Part shown: positions 25,973 through 35,055 of the stretch, piece after piece
How positions within the stretch are numbered: the first letter of the stretch is position 1
Layout of the letters: the number at the start of each line of letters is the position of its first letter
Source of the DNA: JOPF133 sp052144935
GTDB taxonomy: Bacteria; Acidobacteriota; Terriglobia; Bryobacterales; Bryobacteraceae
DNA: 64,000 bases
NCBI GenBank assembly: GCA_052144935.1
Contig: JBKQPR010000162.1
Coordinates: 20,784-84,783, forward strand
Direction: 5' to 3'
The notes under the pieces: model-generated
Database searches by the model: none
Told to the model about the DNA's origin: nothing
What the model saw: only the letters and a program-made list of their open reading frames with translations
Program-made: the position numbers and the translations under genes

Positions 25973-27130
25973 ATGAAACGAACACTTGCGGTTCCAGCTC
26001 TATTCCTTTTCTTCGCCGCCGTCATTTTGGGGCAGACCCCCCAAATGTCCCCCAAGGCCGCCACCGACTGGTATGCCAAGCAGCCCTGGCTGGTGGGCGC
26101 CAACTACATTCCGGCCTACGCCGCCAACCAGCTCGAAATGTGGCAGCCGGAAACCTTCGACATCGACCGTATCGACATGGAGTTGGGCTGGGCCGAAGCT
26201 CTGGGAATGAATACCATGCGGGTCTTCCTGCACAACCTGCTTTGGCAGGAAGATCCTGGCGGCCTCAACAGCTTCCACCGCCGCATCGACAAGTTTCTCG
26301 CGGTCTGCAAACGCCACAAAATCCGCCCCATCTTCGTCCTGTTGGATTCCTGCTGGGACCCCTTCCCCAAGACCGGCCGGCAGCTCCCGCCGCGCCCCGG
26401 CATCCACAATTCCAGATGGCTGCAGAGCCCCGGCGCCGCCGCGCTGACCGATCCGGCGCAGGAGGCGCACATTCTGGAATACATCGAGGATTTTATCCTG
26501 GCCTTCAGCACCGACGATCGGATCCTGGCCTGGGACCTGTGGAACGAGCCCGACAACACCAACACGAACAGCTATGCGCCGACCGAGCCGGCCAACAAAG
26601 TGGCGCTGGTGCAGGCCCTCCTGCCGAAGATCTTTCGCTACGCGCGCGCCGGGCTGCCCAGCCAACCGCTGACCAGCGCCGTCTGGCACGGCGACTGGTC
26701 GGACCCCTCCAAACTGAGCCCCATCGAAAAGACCCAGCTCGATCTGTCGGACTTGATTTCCTTCCACAACTACGGCCCGCCCGAGGAATTCGAGAAGCGC
26801 GTGCAGTGGCTGCAGCAATACCACCGTCCGATTCTGTGCACCGAATACATGGCGCGGCCCCTGGGCAGCACCTTCCAGGCCATCCTGCCCATAGCCAAGA
26901 AGTACAGCGTGGCGGCCTACAACTGGGGCCTGGTGGCGGGTAAGACCCAAACCTACCTGCCTTGGGATTCCTGGCAGCAGCCCTACATCAACCGCGCGCC
27001 CCCGCTCTGGTTCCACGAAATCTTCACCACCAACGGCAAGCCCTACAGCCAGGAGGAGGTGGATTTCATCCGCCAGATCATCGGGAAACCAGCGGACAAA
27101 TCCAAGGGCAAGCCCCCCAAGGGGCACTGA
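25973..27130 (+). CDS. Secreted GH5-like (clan GH-A) glycoside hydrolase
   Basis: The 385-aa protein has a signal peptide (MKRTLAVPALFLFFAAVILGQ). The TIM barrel has a WLVGANYIPAYAANQLEMW entry strand, GMNTMRVFLHNLLW, the acid/base Glu in WDLWNEPD at about residue 192, FHNYGPP, and the nucleophile Glu in ILCTEYMAR near residue 285. These are the two catalytic glutamates of clan GH-A. The closest match by pattern is to GH5-type cellulase/mannanase-like proteins common in Acidobacteria; the substrate is not certain. The ATG at 25973 is preceded by AGGGAAACG and starts the signal peptide; an upstream in-frame ATG at 25940 lacks these features. Confidence 0.87.
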   Translation: MKRTLAVPALFLFFAAVILGQTPQMSPKAATDWYAKQPWLVGANYIPAYAANQLEMWQPETFDIDRIDMELGWAEALGMNTMRVFLHNLLWQEDPGGLNSFHRRIDKFLAVCKRHKIRPIFVLLDSCWDPFPKTGRQLPPRPGIHNSRWLQSPGAAALTDPAQEAHILEYIEDFILAFSTDDRILAWDLWNEPDNTNTNSYAPTEPANKVALVQALLPKIFRYARAGLPSQPLTSAVWHGDWSDPSKLSPIEKTQLDLSDLISFHNYGPPEEFEKRVQWLQQYHRPILCTEYMARPLGSTFQAILPIAKKYSVAAYNWGLVAGKTQTYLPWDSWQQPYINRAPPLWFHEIFTTNGKPYSQEEVDFIRQIIGKPADKSKGKPPKGH

Positions 27131-27176
27131 TCTTCGTCTCGTGGCGCAGACTGTCAGTCGGGGCGCCCTCTGGGCC

Positions 27177-27196
27177 CGCCGAGATTCGTCTCGGCG
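27177..27196. terminator. UUCG-loop hairpin downstream of the GH5-like gene
   Basis: CGCCGAGA-TTCG-TCTCGGCG is a perfect 8-bp stem with a TTCG tetraloop, about 46 bases after the stop at 27130. No T-run follows. Same family as the hairpin at 9098-9117. Confidence 0.55.
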
Positions 27197-27303
27197 CTCC
27201 GGTTCAGCAACCCCCGGATGGCACTGTCCTCCGCGGTTCCGCCGTGAGCCTCCCTTGTCCGTTCGTTAACGGAGTGGTGCGTGCTGCCGTCTAGTAGATC
27301 GTG

Positions 27304-29700
27304 ATGCCCAACTGGCTCGCCGCGCTGTTTCACGACCTGCGATTCGCCTTGCGCACCTTGCGCAAGCGCCCCGCCTTCTCCATTGCCGCAATCGGCACGC
27401 TCGCGCTGGGCATTGGCGCCACCACCGCCATCTTCAGCATCGTGAGCGGCGTGCTGCTGCGCCCGCTGCCATTCGCCGATCCCCATGGGCTGGTGCAGTT
27501 GACCGAAACCTCACCCGGGAACGATGCCGGGCCGGTGGTCTATCCGGACCTGGAAGCCTGGCGCGGCCAGAGCACATCCTTTGAGGCCATGGTGGCTTAC
27601 TCCAATGTCAGCCGGGATCTTCAGGACATCGCGGATCCGGAGGAGGTGACCACCGTAGCCGCGGAGCGCAGCCTGTTCCGCATGCTGGGGGTGGAACCCA
27701 TGGCCGGCCGGACATTCCTGGCCGACGATCCGCCTCAAGTCGTAGTCGTCAGCGAAGGCTTTGGGAAACGCTATTTTGGCGCCGGCCCATCGGCGCTCGG
27801 CCGCAAGATTACATTGGACGGAGAGGGCTTCACGGTCATCGGTGTAATGCCGGAGAGATTTCAGTTCCCTTACCGCGCCGTTCACACGGATGCGTGGATC
27901 CCCTGGGAGGCGCCGCCGCAATTCCGCCACATGCCGACCTATCGTGCCGATTTCGTGGTGGCGCGCGTGAAGCCGGGCATACCCATGGATCGTGCGCTGG
28001 CCGAGTTGAACGGGATCGCCCGGCGCCTCGAGATGCAATATCCGGAGACCAATCGGGGCCGGAGAGCGCGCATCACGCCGCTTTCCGAAGTCGTGGCCGG
28101 CAACGTTCGCAACTCTTTGCTCGTGCTGTTCGGCGCGGTCGGCATGGTCCTGTTGGTGGCGTGCGTGAATGTCGCCAACCTTCTCCTGGCGAGGGCCGCC
28201 ACGCGAACGCGGGAGGTCGCCATTCGCGCTTCGCTGGGCGCTCCGCGCTCGCGCCTGGTATCTCAGTTCCTCACCGAGAGCCTCGTCCTGGCGCTGGGCG
28301 GCGGGCTCGCGGGGTTGGCCCTCGCAACATGGGGTGGGAGTCTTCTGCTGAAACTCGCAGGGAGCGACATTCCCAGGTCTTCGGAAATCGGTTTCGATTG
28401 GCGTGTCTTCACCTTCCTGCTGGCGACCTGTATCGTGACCGGCATTGGATTCGGCCTGGCCCCGGCGATCGGGGCGGCGCGCGGTAATTTCCACAGCGCT
28501 CTCAGACAGTCGGGCAGCCACCGCACCGCGGCCGGCACGCGGTTCCGCGATGGATTGGTGGTAGTGGAAATGGCTGCCGCTTTTGTGCTCCTGATCGGCG
28601 CAGGCCTGCTGCTCCGCACCCTCTTTTCTCTGCAGAACACGCCGGCCGGGCTGAAGGCGGAAAACGTCCTTACCCTGCACATGACCGTCTCCGCAACGCG
28701 AGCCCAGGCTGCCGGGGCCGCCGGCCGGTACTGCCAGGAGATCGAAGAGCGCATCCGGCGGATTCCGGGGGTCCGGGCCGCCGGTTTTGTTTCGCTTCTG
28801 CCGCTCGAAAACTGGGGCTGGATCGCCCGGTTTTCCATCGCCGGCCACCCCGAGGAGCCCGCTGCGCCGAAGTCCGCCGAGCTTCGGTGTGTCAGCCCAG
28901 GATACCTCCGCGCGCTCGGCATTCCCATCCGAAGGGGTCGTGGCTTTACTCAGTTCGACCGCGCCGATACCGCCCCCGTGATTCTGATTAACGAAGCGCT
29001 GGCGCGCCAGTATTTTCCCAACCAGGATCCGATTGGCCAGCAGACCGACCGGGGGACGATTGCCGGCATCGTGGGCGACGTTCGCCAGTCCGGTCTCGAC
29101 CATCCGCCGGTTCCTGAAATCTACTGCCCTCTCGCCCAGAACTTCCTCCAACTCCCGTCCGCGGGGTTGTCCCTCGTCGTCAGCGCAACGGTCCCACCGG
29201 AGTCATTGGCGCCCGCGGTCCTCGGCGCCGTACGCCAGGTGAATCCGAACCAGGCGGTGTTCCATATTAAGACCATGCAGCGCGTAATCGCCGATTCGCT
29301 GTCCAACCTGAGCCTCCACCTATGGCTGCTCGGAGCGTTCGCCGGGATCGCTCTGGCGCTCGCGGTGGCCGGCATCTATGGAGTCACTTCCTATGCGGTC
29401 GCGTCGCGCACGCACGAATTCGCCATTCGAGTTGCTCTCGGCGCCGATGCCGGCGATGTGCTCGAAATTGTACTCGGCCACGGCGCGTGGCTGATTGCGA
29501 TCGGACTCGCGATGGGCCTGGCTGCCGCGGCCGGTCTTACGCGGTTGTTGCAAGCGCTACTCTTCGGAGTCGGCCCTATGGACCCGAAAACTCTCGCGGT
29601 TGTGGCGGCGCTGCTCGCCGCAGTGGCGCTGGCTGCATGTTATGTCCCGGCAATGCGGGCGATGCGACTCGATCCCGTAATCGCGCTGAAGTACGAATAG
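27304..29700 (+). CDS. ADOP-family ABC transporter permease (MacB-PCD/FtsX type)
   Basis: The 798-aa protein is a large two-unit permease: an N-terminal DLRFALRTLRKRPAFSIAAI segment with the first membrane helix, a MacB-type periplasmic domain, an FtsX permease block with three helices (about residues 275-395), a second short start (FRDGLVVVEMAAAFVLLIGAG) and a second periplasmic plus FtsX block ending LDPVIALKYE. This is the layout of the acidobacterial duplicated orphan permeases (ADOP): the family expanded greatly in Acidobacteria and usually has no dedicated ATPase gene beside it, as here. The ATG at 27304 follows a GTG codon at 27301 that is an equally possible start. Substrate unknown; these are probably efflux or signalling components. 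Confidence 0.93.
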   Translation: MPNWLAALFHDLRFALRTLRKRPAFSIAAIGTLALGIGATTAIFSIVSGVLLRPLPFADPHGLVQLTETSPGNDAGPVVYPDLEAWRGQSTSFEAMVAYSNVSRDLQDIADPEEVTTVAAERSLFRMLGVEPMAGRTFLADDPPQVVVVSEGFGKRYFGAGPSALGRKITLDGEGFTVIGVMPERFQFPYRAVHTDAWIPWEAPPQFRHMPTYRADFVVARVKPGIPMDRALAELNGIARRLEMQYPETNRGRRARITPLSEVVAGNVRNSLLVLFGAVGMVLLVACVNVANLLLARAATRTREVAIRASLGAPRSRLVSQFLTESLVLALGGGLAGLALATWGGSLLLKLAGSDIPRSSEIGFDWRVFTFLLATCIVTGIGFGLAPAIGAARGNFHSALRQSGSHRTAAGTRFRDGLVVVEMAAAFVLLIGAGLLLRTLFSLQNTPAGLKAENVLTLHMTVSATRAQAAGAAGRYCQEIEERIRRIPGVRAAGFVSLLPLENWGWIARFSIAGHPEEPAAPKSAELRCVSPGYLRALGIPIRRGRGFTQFDRADTAPVILINEALARQYFPNQDPIGQQTDRGTIAGIVGDVRQSGLDHPPVPEIYCPLAQNFLQLPSAGLSLVVSATVPPESLAPAVLGAVRQVNPNQAVFHIKTMQRVIADSLSNLSLHLWLLGAFAGIALALAVAGIYGVTSYAVASRTHEFAIRVALGADAGDVLEIVLGHGAWLIAIGLAMGLAAAAGLTRLLQALLFGVGPMDPKTLAVVAALLAAVALAACYVPAMRAMRLDPVIALKYE

Positions 29701-29804
29701 CTTGTCCGGATCCCTATGACTTGCTCACGTTGATGTAATACAGATCCGTCGCCACCGCGAACTCGTCCTTCTTGAGCCGCGTCTTCATCTCCTGCCACTC
29801 GCCC

Positions 29805-30068
29805 TGCACGCCGCGCTGAATGTCGACAAGATCCTCCTCGGAGAGACTCCCCTCACATACGAGCGCGATTCGGGCCCGGTCCTTGTGGATTTCCCGGAGC
29901 CGCCGCGCGCGGGGCGGCTGTACTCGATCGACGGTGAGCGAGGCCGCTTTGGGGCCATCGCGTTCCGCAAAGATCCCCCCGGCCATCCCTGGATCAACAC
30001 GGCCTGCGAGGGCATCGGCGCCAGCGTGTGGTGGCCCAACAGGGACCAGTGGCGAGACGAAGTGCAAA
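29805..30068 (+). pseudogene. Remnant of an M1-family aminopeptidase gene
   Basis: The frame reads HAALNVDKILLGETPLTYERDSG, VDFPEPPRAGRLYSID, RGRFGAIAFRKDPPGHPWINT and ACEGIGASVWWPNRDQWRDEV (broken here into short pieces). This is the N-terminal domain of M1 zinc metallopeptidases, including the diagnostic ACEGIGAS.WWPNKDQW block just before the catalytic domain. The segment around YSID is shorter than in intact members, there is no start, and the homology ends where the repeat element at 30072 begins. The catalytic HExxH domain is absent. Confidence 0.75.
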
Positions 30069-30071
30069 GTA

Positions 30072-30256
30072 AATGCCACTTACTCTGCCAGCGGCAACAT
30101 TCTGCATTAATTGTGGGGCGGGCAATTTCGGGTCACGCGCGAGTCTGCGCGCCCGCCAGGGGCCGGCTGAAAGCCGGCGGGGCCCAGAGGGCACCCCAGG
30201 ATTGGCTGCCCCACAATTTGTGCAGAATGGTTACCAAAGCCAAAGTAAGTGGCATT
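30072..30256. mobile_element. MITE-like palindromic element
   Basis: The 185-base element has perfect 13-base terminal inverted repeats, AATGCCACTTACT (30072-30084 and, inverted, 30244-30256). A second inner inverted pair lies at 30099-30119 and 30208-30228 (ATTCTGCA...TTGTGGGGC against GCCCCACAATTTGTGCAGAAT, about 18 of 21 paired). A central hairpin CCGGCTGAAAGCCGG sits at about 30164-30178. There is no coding capacity. It abuts the truncated M1 peptidase remnant. No target-site duplication is evident. Confidence 0.65.
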
Positions 30257-30278
30257 GGGCTAAGAGCCTGCGGCGCTT

Positions 30279-31079
30279 TCACGGCTGCGGGCTTACAACG
30301 TAGTCTTTGAAATAGCTGGTGCTGTCGGTCTTCGACCAGAGGCCGACCTTGCCGGCGACCGGCGGGCTAAGCACCGGATTGTTGGCCGGGACCAGGTCTG
30401 GATTGGGCGGACCTCTCCTCCCCGCCGCCGGCTCGCTGCCGAGCGTGTACTCGATCGCCAGAGTGCCATCGAGCCATGCCTTGAAGTTTGCTCCGTCCAC
30501 CGTCATCTTCAGCTCATGCCAGGCGCTCCGGTCCAGCATAAACGGCTTGGCGCGATCGCTGAACCTGACGTTCCGCCGGATGCCGTTGTGAAATTCCCAG
30601 AGGCCGACGTTGTTTTCCGTGTCGTTGTAGCGGATTGCCAGCCAGTCGCCGTTGGGCTTCACGTTGAAGAGAATGCCGGAACAGCGGTCTGCGTCGCCGC
30701 CCATAGTTTTGAACTTCATGCCGATGGAGCCGTTCGAGAAGTTCTGGACGCTCTTGAGAATCGCGACCGGATAGTACGCGAACTGCTTGGCGTTATCCAT
30801 CAGGTCCTCATTCGAAGTGCCATACAGCTTGCGCGCGGTTTGGAGCAGCAGCTTGGTGGGATTATCTTTGCTCGCGACCCACGGCCGGCCGTCGATCATA
30901 ATCACCTTCTCGCCGCCGTCCTCGGCGACCACCCACGTTCCGACGATCGGCTCGAAGGTGACCGGCGGCTTGCCGGCTTGCTCGCTCTTGAGATCGACCC
31001 TGATATCTGCTGCGCCGGCCGTGGCGGCCAGAAAGACAGCGGTAAGGAAAACCACTCCACCTCGTGTGACTGCCTTCAT
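30279..31079 (-). CDS. Secreted concanavalin-like protein (DUF1080-like)
   Basis: The 266-aa protein has a signal peptide (residues 1-23, ending TAGAADI). The mature part is beta-rich: FEPIVGTWVVAEDGG, ILKSVQNFSNGSIGMKFKTMGGDADRCSGILFNV, WHELKMTVDGANFKAWLDGTLAIEYTLGS and GKVGLWSKTDSTSYFKDY. This is the jelly-roll pattern of 3-keto-disaccharide hydrolase/DUF1080 and LamG-like domains. A ribosome binding site (AAAGGAGG) lies 6 bases before the ATG. The region from the leader to the signal peptide is present a second time at 31529-31612. A glycan-binding or hydrolytic role is inferred. Confidence 0.78.
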   Translation of the reverse strand: MKAVTRGGVVFLTAVFLAATAGAADIRVDLKSEQAGKPPVTFEPIVGTWVVAEDGGEKVIMIDGRPWVASKDNPTKLLLQTARKLYGTSNEDLMDNAKQFAYYPVAILKSVQNFSNGSIGMKFKTMGGDADRCSGILFNVKPNGDWLAIRYNDTENNVGLWEFHNGIRRNVRFSDRAKPFMLDRSAWHELKMTVDGANFKAWLDGTLAIEYTLGSEPAAGRRGPPNPDLVPANNPVLSPPVAGKVGLWSKTDSTSYFKDYVVSPQP

Positions 31080-31528
31080 TTCAACCTCCTTTGGACCAGT
31101 GTTCCGCTGGCCACGATGTAGCCGCCGGCGGTCCGCCGCGCTGGGCCACGGCCGTCGGCTTCAGACCGGAAATGCCGCGGGTACCGATCGGCGCCGATCC
31201 TCGATGACCCACCTAGCAACATACCTGTTTCCATATACAACTACCACCGATAGTTGATGACCCGGCTCCGTATGCGGGGCTGTCCACGCCACTTTGCGGG
31301 ACAACCGAAACCGATGGCGCCTACTATCTCGGACCCGGATTTTCATCCAGCTATGCCATCGGCAATTTCCGGGCGCGAACTGCGGCTCAGGTATTGAGAC
31401 CATGCGGTCCCGCATGGATCGCGTCCTTCGACCCACAACGCCAGAAGGCAGGATGACCGATCACGACGGGATTTGACGTTACTTTCGGGCCGAGCGCTTT
31501 GCCGCTTCCAAGGCATGGCTCAAGGATC

Positions 31529-31612
31529 TTACCGGAGATATCCGCCGCCAGCCGTGGCGGCCAGAAGAACGATAGTCGGAAAAACCAATCCAACTCGTGT
31601 GACTGCCTTCAT
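31529..31612 (-). pseudogene. Second, truncated copy of the DUF1080-like gene 5' end
   Basis: A 27-codon frame MKAVTRVGLVFPTIVLLAATAG runs to a TAA at 31529. Its DNA matches the start, signal peptide and ribosome binding site of the gene at 30279-31079. Its upstream region is the 3' end of the ABC permease, ASGILARRRFK-stop; the upstream region of the intact copy encodes a similar ASGTLVQRRLK-stop. The 31080-31528 stretch between them therefore looks like the decayed middle of a tandem duplication. Confidence 0.75.
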
Positions 31613-32937
31613 TTGAACCTCCTTCGCGCAAGGATTCCACTGGCCAGGAACACGCCGGGCCAGACGGCATAGAATATCGTACCGGCGCCCTTTGGCGGCA
31701 CAGCCAGGGGATGCCCGCGGAAAAGCTCCTCCTCATTCTCAGGAGGCGGCGCGACTCCGGCGAGCGAGTAAATCGCCTCCAGCACTCCTTCCGCCGTGGT
31801 CACGCGGCTCATGGTTCTGCGTCCGCCCAGATCGTACCAAATCTCCCCGTACCCGGCGCGGGTCTGCTCGAAGATCCCGATCGACGTGCCTGACACGTAC
31901 CGCACCTGCAAGTCCGGCATGACCCGCCGCAGCTTGGACAGCGCGCGATGCTCCAGGTCGATCCGCCGCGGGTCCTCCGGCGCGAGATGCGCCTCGATAC
32001 GCAACGGCCCGCGAATCCGATGGAGGGCCCGCTCATCCGCCTCGGAGAAGGAATTGCCGCGGGCTTCCGAGGTATCCCAACTCGATTTGAGGTGCGTACA
32101 CGCCAAGATGCCGCAGGCCGCGAGCAGGCCGATCGAGGCCGATTGGTACACGCGGCGGCTCACGTGGATGCCCAGTTGCATCCCGACGGCCGCGAGCGCG
32201 AGGCCCGTCAGTATGAGCGCCAGGGCGATGAGCACGGTATCCAGCCGCACGAGACCATGCTGGAATTCCGCCACCATGGCGGCGGGTGTATACCCGGCGG
32301 CGCGCTCCCACCAGCCACCTTGCACGGCGGCGAAGAAATCGACGATCCAGGTGCCGACCGTCATGCTGAGCGTGAGGATCGCCGCGGTGGAGGGATGTTC
32401 GGTGAACGAGGCCATGGTAGCGGCCAGGGCAATCGTCAGCATGCCGTTGAGCAGGTGGCCCACGGTCAGCGTGACCAGTTCCGGAGGGTAGACGGCGCCG
32501 CCGTAACTTTTCCAGAGGAGGATGGCGCTGAGGGGCGGCAGCATCGCCACCAGCCAGCCCGCCAGCAGAACGATAGCCTTCGCGGTCATGCGGGCAAAGG
32601 GGGACATTCCCTGTTGAATTTCGAGTTTGAGGGCGCCGCTCTGGCGATCGCCGGCCACCAGGCGAATGGCCACGAAGGGCAGCAGGAAGACGGCCGCCAA
32701 TTCGGCGGCGCTGAACGTGGGAGCCCAAACTCCGACGAGGGGCGAGAGAGCCTCGCCGACTCCGGCGGACGTTCCGTTCAGGCCGCTGACTTCCGCATAC
32801 GTCCGCACGGCGCTGACGAAGGATACTCCCACCAGGGGTCCCATGGCGAAGAGTAACACCCACCACGCCCTGGACGTGATGAGTTCGCGAAGCTCCTTGT
32901 CCACGAGCCACAGGAATGCGGACCTAGGTGAGGGCAA
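31609..32937 (-). CDS. ABC-2-type transporter permease
   Basis: The 442-aa protein has the typical opening WLVDKELRELITSRAWWVLLFAMGP with the first membrane helix, a large loop, then five more membrane helices (for example ELAAVFLLPFVAIRLVAGDRQSG, AIVLLAGWLVAMLPPLSAILLW, DTVLIALALILTGLALAAVGMQL and a C-terminal GVFLASGILARRR). The region around residue 295-390 is a soluble DUF4350/GldG-like domain. It pairs with the overlapping ATPase gene to form a gliding/ABC-2 export-like system, comparable to a Gld/Nos-type transporter. The start is unclear: a TTG at 32937 is preceded by GGAAGAGG with good spacing; a GTG at 32904 is the alternative. Confidence 0.82.
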   Translation of the reverse strand: MPSPRSAFLWLVDKELRELITSRAWWVLLFAMGPLVGVSFVSAVRTYAEVSGLNGTSAGVGEALSPLVGVWAPTFSAAELAAVFLLPFVAIRLVAGDRQSGALKLEIQQGMSPFARMTAKAIVLLAGWLVAMLPPLSAILLWKSYGGAVYPPELVTLTVGHLLNGMLTIALAATMASFTEHPSTAAILTLSMTVGTWIVDFFAAVQGGWWERAAGYTPAAMVAEFQHGLVRLDTVLIALALILTGLALAAVGMQLGIHVSRRVYQSASIGLLAACGILACTHLKSSWDTSEARGNSFSEADERALHRIRGPLRIEAHLAPEDPRRIDLEHRALSKLRRVMPDLQVRYVSGTSIGIFEQTRAGYGEIWYDLGGRRTMSRVTTAEGVLEAIYSLAGVAPPPENEEELFRGHPLAVPPKGAGTIFYAVWPGVFLASGILARRRFK

Positions 32938-33658
32938 GGAACACCTCTTCCAGGTCCGGGGATGGCAGCGGGGCGTTGTGTACAGTGGCGTGTGCGACGG
33001 CCAGCGCCGCGAGTTCGGGCACCGTGCCTTCGCCGCGCACGCGCCCGTTATTGAGCAGCACGAAGCGGTCGCAGAAGCGGGCGGCATCGCCGATTTGGTG
33101 AATCGAGAGGAACAGCGTTCGCCCGCGGCCCGCGTGCGCGCGCAAGGTGGCGGCAACGTCGCGGGCCTGGCGCAGGTCGAGGCCCTCGAAAGGCTCGTCG
33201 ATGAGTAACGCCGGCTGGGGAGTCAGCAGGCCGATGGCCAGAAGGACGCGCTTGCGCTGGCCTTTGGAAAGCGTGCCGATGGGCTGGTGCAGCAACTGGC
33301 GCAGATCGAGCCGCTCCACGATTTCGTCGCGAAGAGGCGCCTGGCCGCGGAGAAACCCGATCGTAAAATCGAGCGCCCATCGAACGGACTGCTTGGGCCA
33401 CGGGGCGATGCTGTCGGGCACATAGAACAGGAGCGAACGGCGCTCGCGCGCGGCGACCGGCCGGCCGCCGGCGAGCATCGTGCCACTGTCGGACGGCAAC
33501 ACTCCGGCCAGGCATTCGAACAGCGTGGACTTGCCGGCGCCGTTGGGCCCTATGAGTCCGAGCACCTCGCCCGCCCGTACGTGGAAGCTCACGTCCGCCA
33601 GCGCTGTGACGCGCCCGAATCGCTTGGAAAGGCCGTTGACTTCAAACAACATGGGCAA
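32924..33658 (-). CDS. ABC transporter ATP-binding protein
   Basis: The 244-aa ATPase has Walker A GPNGAGKST near residues 37-45, the signature LSKGQ near residue 130, Walker B LLIDEP near 151-156 and a switch His in LSIHQIG near 188. The opening LFEVNGLSKRFGRVTALADVSF is usual. Its 3' end overlaps the start of the permease gene by about 14 bases, so the two are co-translated. It drives the ABC-2 permease, probably in export of a membrane or surface component. Substrate unknown. Confidence 0.93.
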   Translation of the reverse strand: MPMLFEVNGLSKRFGRVTALADVSFHVRAGEVLGLIGPNGAGKSTLFECLAGVLPSDSGTMLAGGRPVAARERRSLLFYVPDSIAPWPKQSVRWALDFTIGFLRGQAPLRDEIVERLDLRQLLHQPIGTLSKGQRKRVLLAIGLLTPQPALLIDEPFEGLDLRQARDVAATLRAHAGRGRTLFLSIHQIGDAARFCDRFVLLNNGRVRGEGTVPELAALAVAHATVHNAPLPSPDLEEVFLALT

Positions 33659-34416
33659 TCACTAAGCTAACCCACATTTCGCGGTGCGGCGCGCTGCCCA
33701 GCGGCCGCGTGGGTGGGCGGCAGAGGCAGCCCGTCCGCGAACAAAGAGGGCCGGCTGGGGGTGCCCTCTGGGGTGGAGGTACGAGAGCGGCAGTTACGCG
33801 AGCGGAAACTCTGGCCGCGTAACTGCCAGGGAGCTGGCCGGGCCGGCAGATGAGTCTGAAGGCCGGGGATCGCGGCGTGGCCGTGACGACGCTCCGTCAA
33901 GGAACTCGCGCCCCAGCCGAGGTCCGATCCGATCCGCCTTCCGGCTCGAATGTTGGCGTCGACGGATCGCGCCGCAGTTCCCCGTCTGCGTCGAACTGAA
34001 CGGCGGTCTCTTCGGCGGGGCCGCACGTTTTCCGCGAGGGGCGGCGCGAGATCGCCTCCGGTCTACATCATGAAGTGGCCCCAAGCGCGGCCCCGTCGAC
34101 GGCTTTGGGCAGCGGTTCGGAGAGATTTCAGCCGTGGTGGACTTTCTGCTTAACTCCAGACCACCATCCTCCCTACGCCGTCTGCAAGAATCCTCCCCAC
34201 TCTTGCACACTGGACGCCATCGGCCGAGAACGTGCGAGGGCGTCGCGTTCGGATAGTGCGGACCGTGCGCAGCGCGCGAGTTTATTTTCGGACTCCTACG
34301 CGCGCGCTTGGAGGTGCCCACTTTCGCACACTAGATGGATCCCCACGCGGCGGTCGGACTCCAGTCTCCGAAATCAGGCTGCTCCCCTGCAGGGCCGCTG
34401 CCAGCATAAGAGTTCT
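33659..34416. other. Long intergenic region with a 12-bp stem hairpin
   Basis: No frame in these 758 bases looks like a real protein; long open frames here are Arg/Pro/Ser-rich antisense type. A perfect inverted repeat GGCAGTTACGCG at 33789-33800 and CGCGTAACTGCC at 33816-33827 flanks a 15-base loop. Just before it, GCCGGCTGGGGGTGCCCTCT resembles parts of the repeats at 18405 and 30072. The rest is unexplained. Confidence 0.6.
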
Positions 34417-34977
34417 TCAAGCAGCAGGAGGAGTGACGACCAATGCGCTCCCAACGATTTCGATCAGCGAGTCGCCAGGAATCCACTCAAGGGCCATGCA
34501 GGCGCGGGATGGAGCTTTGCCAGGGCTAAAGTAAGTCCCGTAGATTTTGTTCAATGCATCGTACTGCGCTTTATGGGCATCGAACCGGGCTTTGCCCGTG
34601 GGCATGGGGACGCTATCGGCGTGAGGAAGACAGATAAACACCTCCACATGGATGATGCTGTCCATCGTGCAGCCTGCGCGCTCAACCGATCTCTTCAGTG
34701 CATCCATCGTGCGGGTGACGTGCTTCTCAAATGGGTCCGTTACGAGAATGTGGTCCCCTCTGCCGTAGCCGTCATTCGAGCCAGTGCCGGAGAAGTAATA
34801 GATTCCATTGTGTGTGTGGTTATTGCGGCGAGGCTGATCCCCAGCACCGCCGGGCGCTGGGCTCCCAGCCGGAGCCTGCTGAGCGGCCTGCTGAGCGAAA
34901 AGCATCGGCGCCCCGGTAACGGCAGCCGCTATGGTCGCGAATTTGTTAAAGAACCTACGCGGAACGTTGATCTGCAT
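34417..34977 (-). CDS. Exported RidA/YjgF-family protein
   Basis: The 186-aa protein starts MQINVPRRFFNKFATIAAAVTGAP, a leader with twin Arg (PRRFFNK) that may use the Tat pathway or Sec. The mature part has the Rid fold: NGIYYFSGTGSND, VTRTMDALKRSVERAGCTMDSIIHVEVFI, and a C-terminal ACMALEWIPGDSLIEIVGSALV. The expected RidA Arg before the active-site cleft corresponds to the SRACMALEWIPGDSLIEIV region. A ribosome binding site AAAGGAGAA precedes the ATG. Cytoplasmic RidA removes reactive enamines; an exported version is unusual. A second Rid paralogue follows upstream at 35056. Confidence 0.85.
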   Translation of the reverse strand: MQINVPRRFFNKFATIAAAVTGAPMLFAQQAAQQAPAGSPAPGGAGDQPRRNNHTHNGIYYFSGTGSNDGYGRGDHILVTDPFEKHVTRTMDALKRSVERAGCTMDSIIHVEVFICLPHADSVPMPTGKARFDAHKAQYDALNKIYGTYFSPGKAPSRACMALEWIPGDSLIEIVGSALVVTPPAA

Positions 34978-35055
34978 AAGATGTTCTCCTTTGGACATTT
35001 CGGGTGCTCTTGGCTTCACAGGCCAGATTCTGTGAGGCTATTCGTCTAAAACTGG

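Noticed and set aside
29714..30079. 121-codon minus-strand gene after the ADOP permease
   Set aside because: Only the last 30 residues look protein-like; the rest is antisense to the M1 remnant, so at most a fragment.
34075..35049. 324-codon plus-strand frame over the RidA gene and its flank
   Set aside because: Composition is not protein-like, and it overlaps a clear RidA gene on the other strand.
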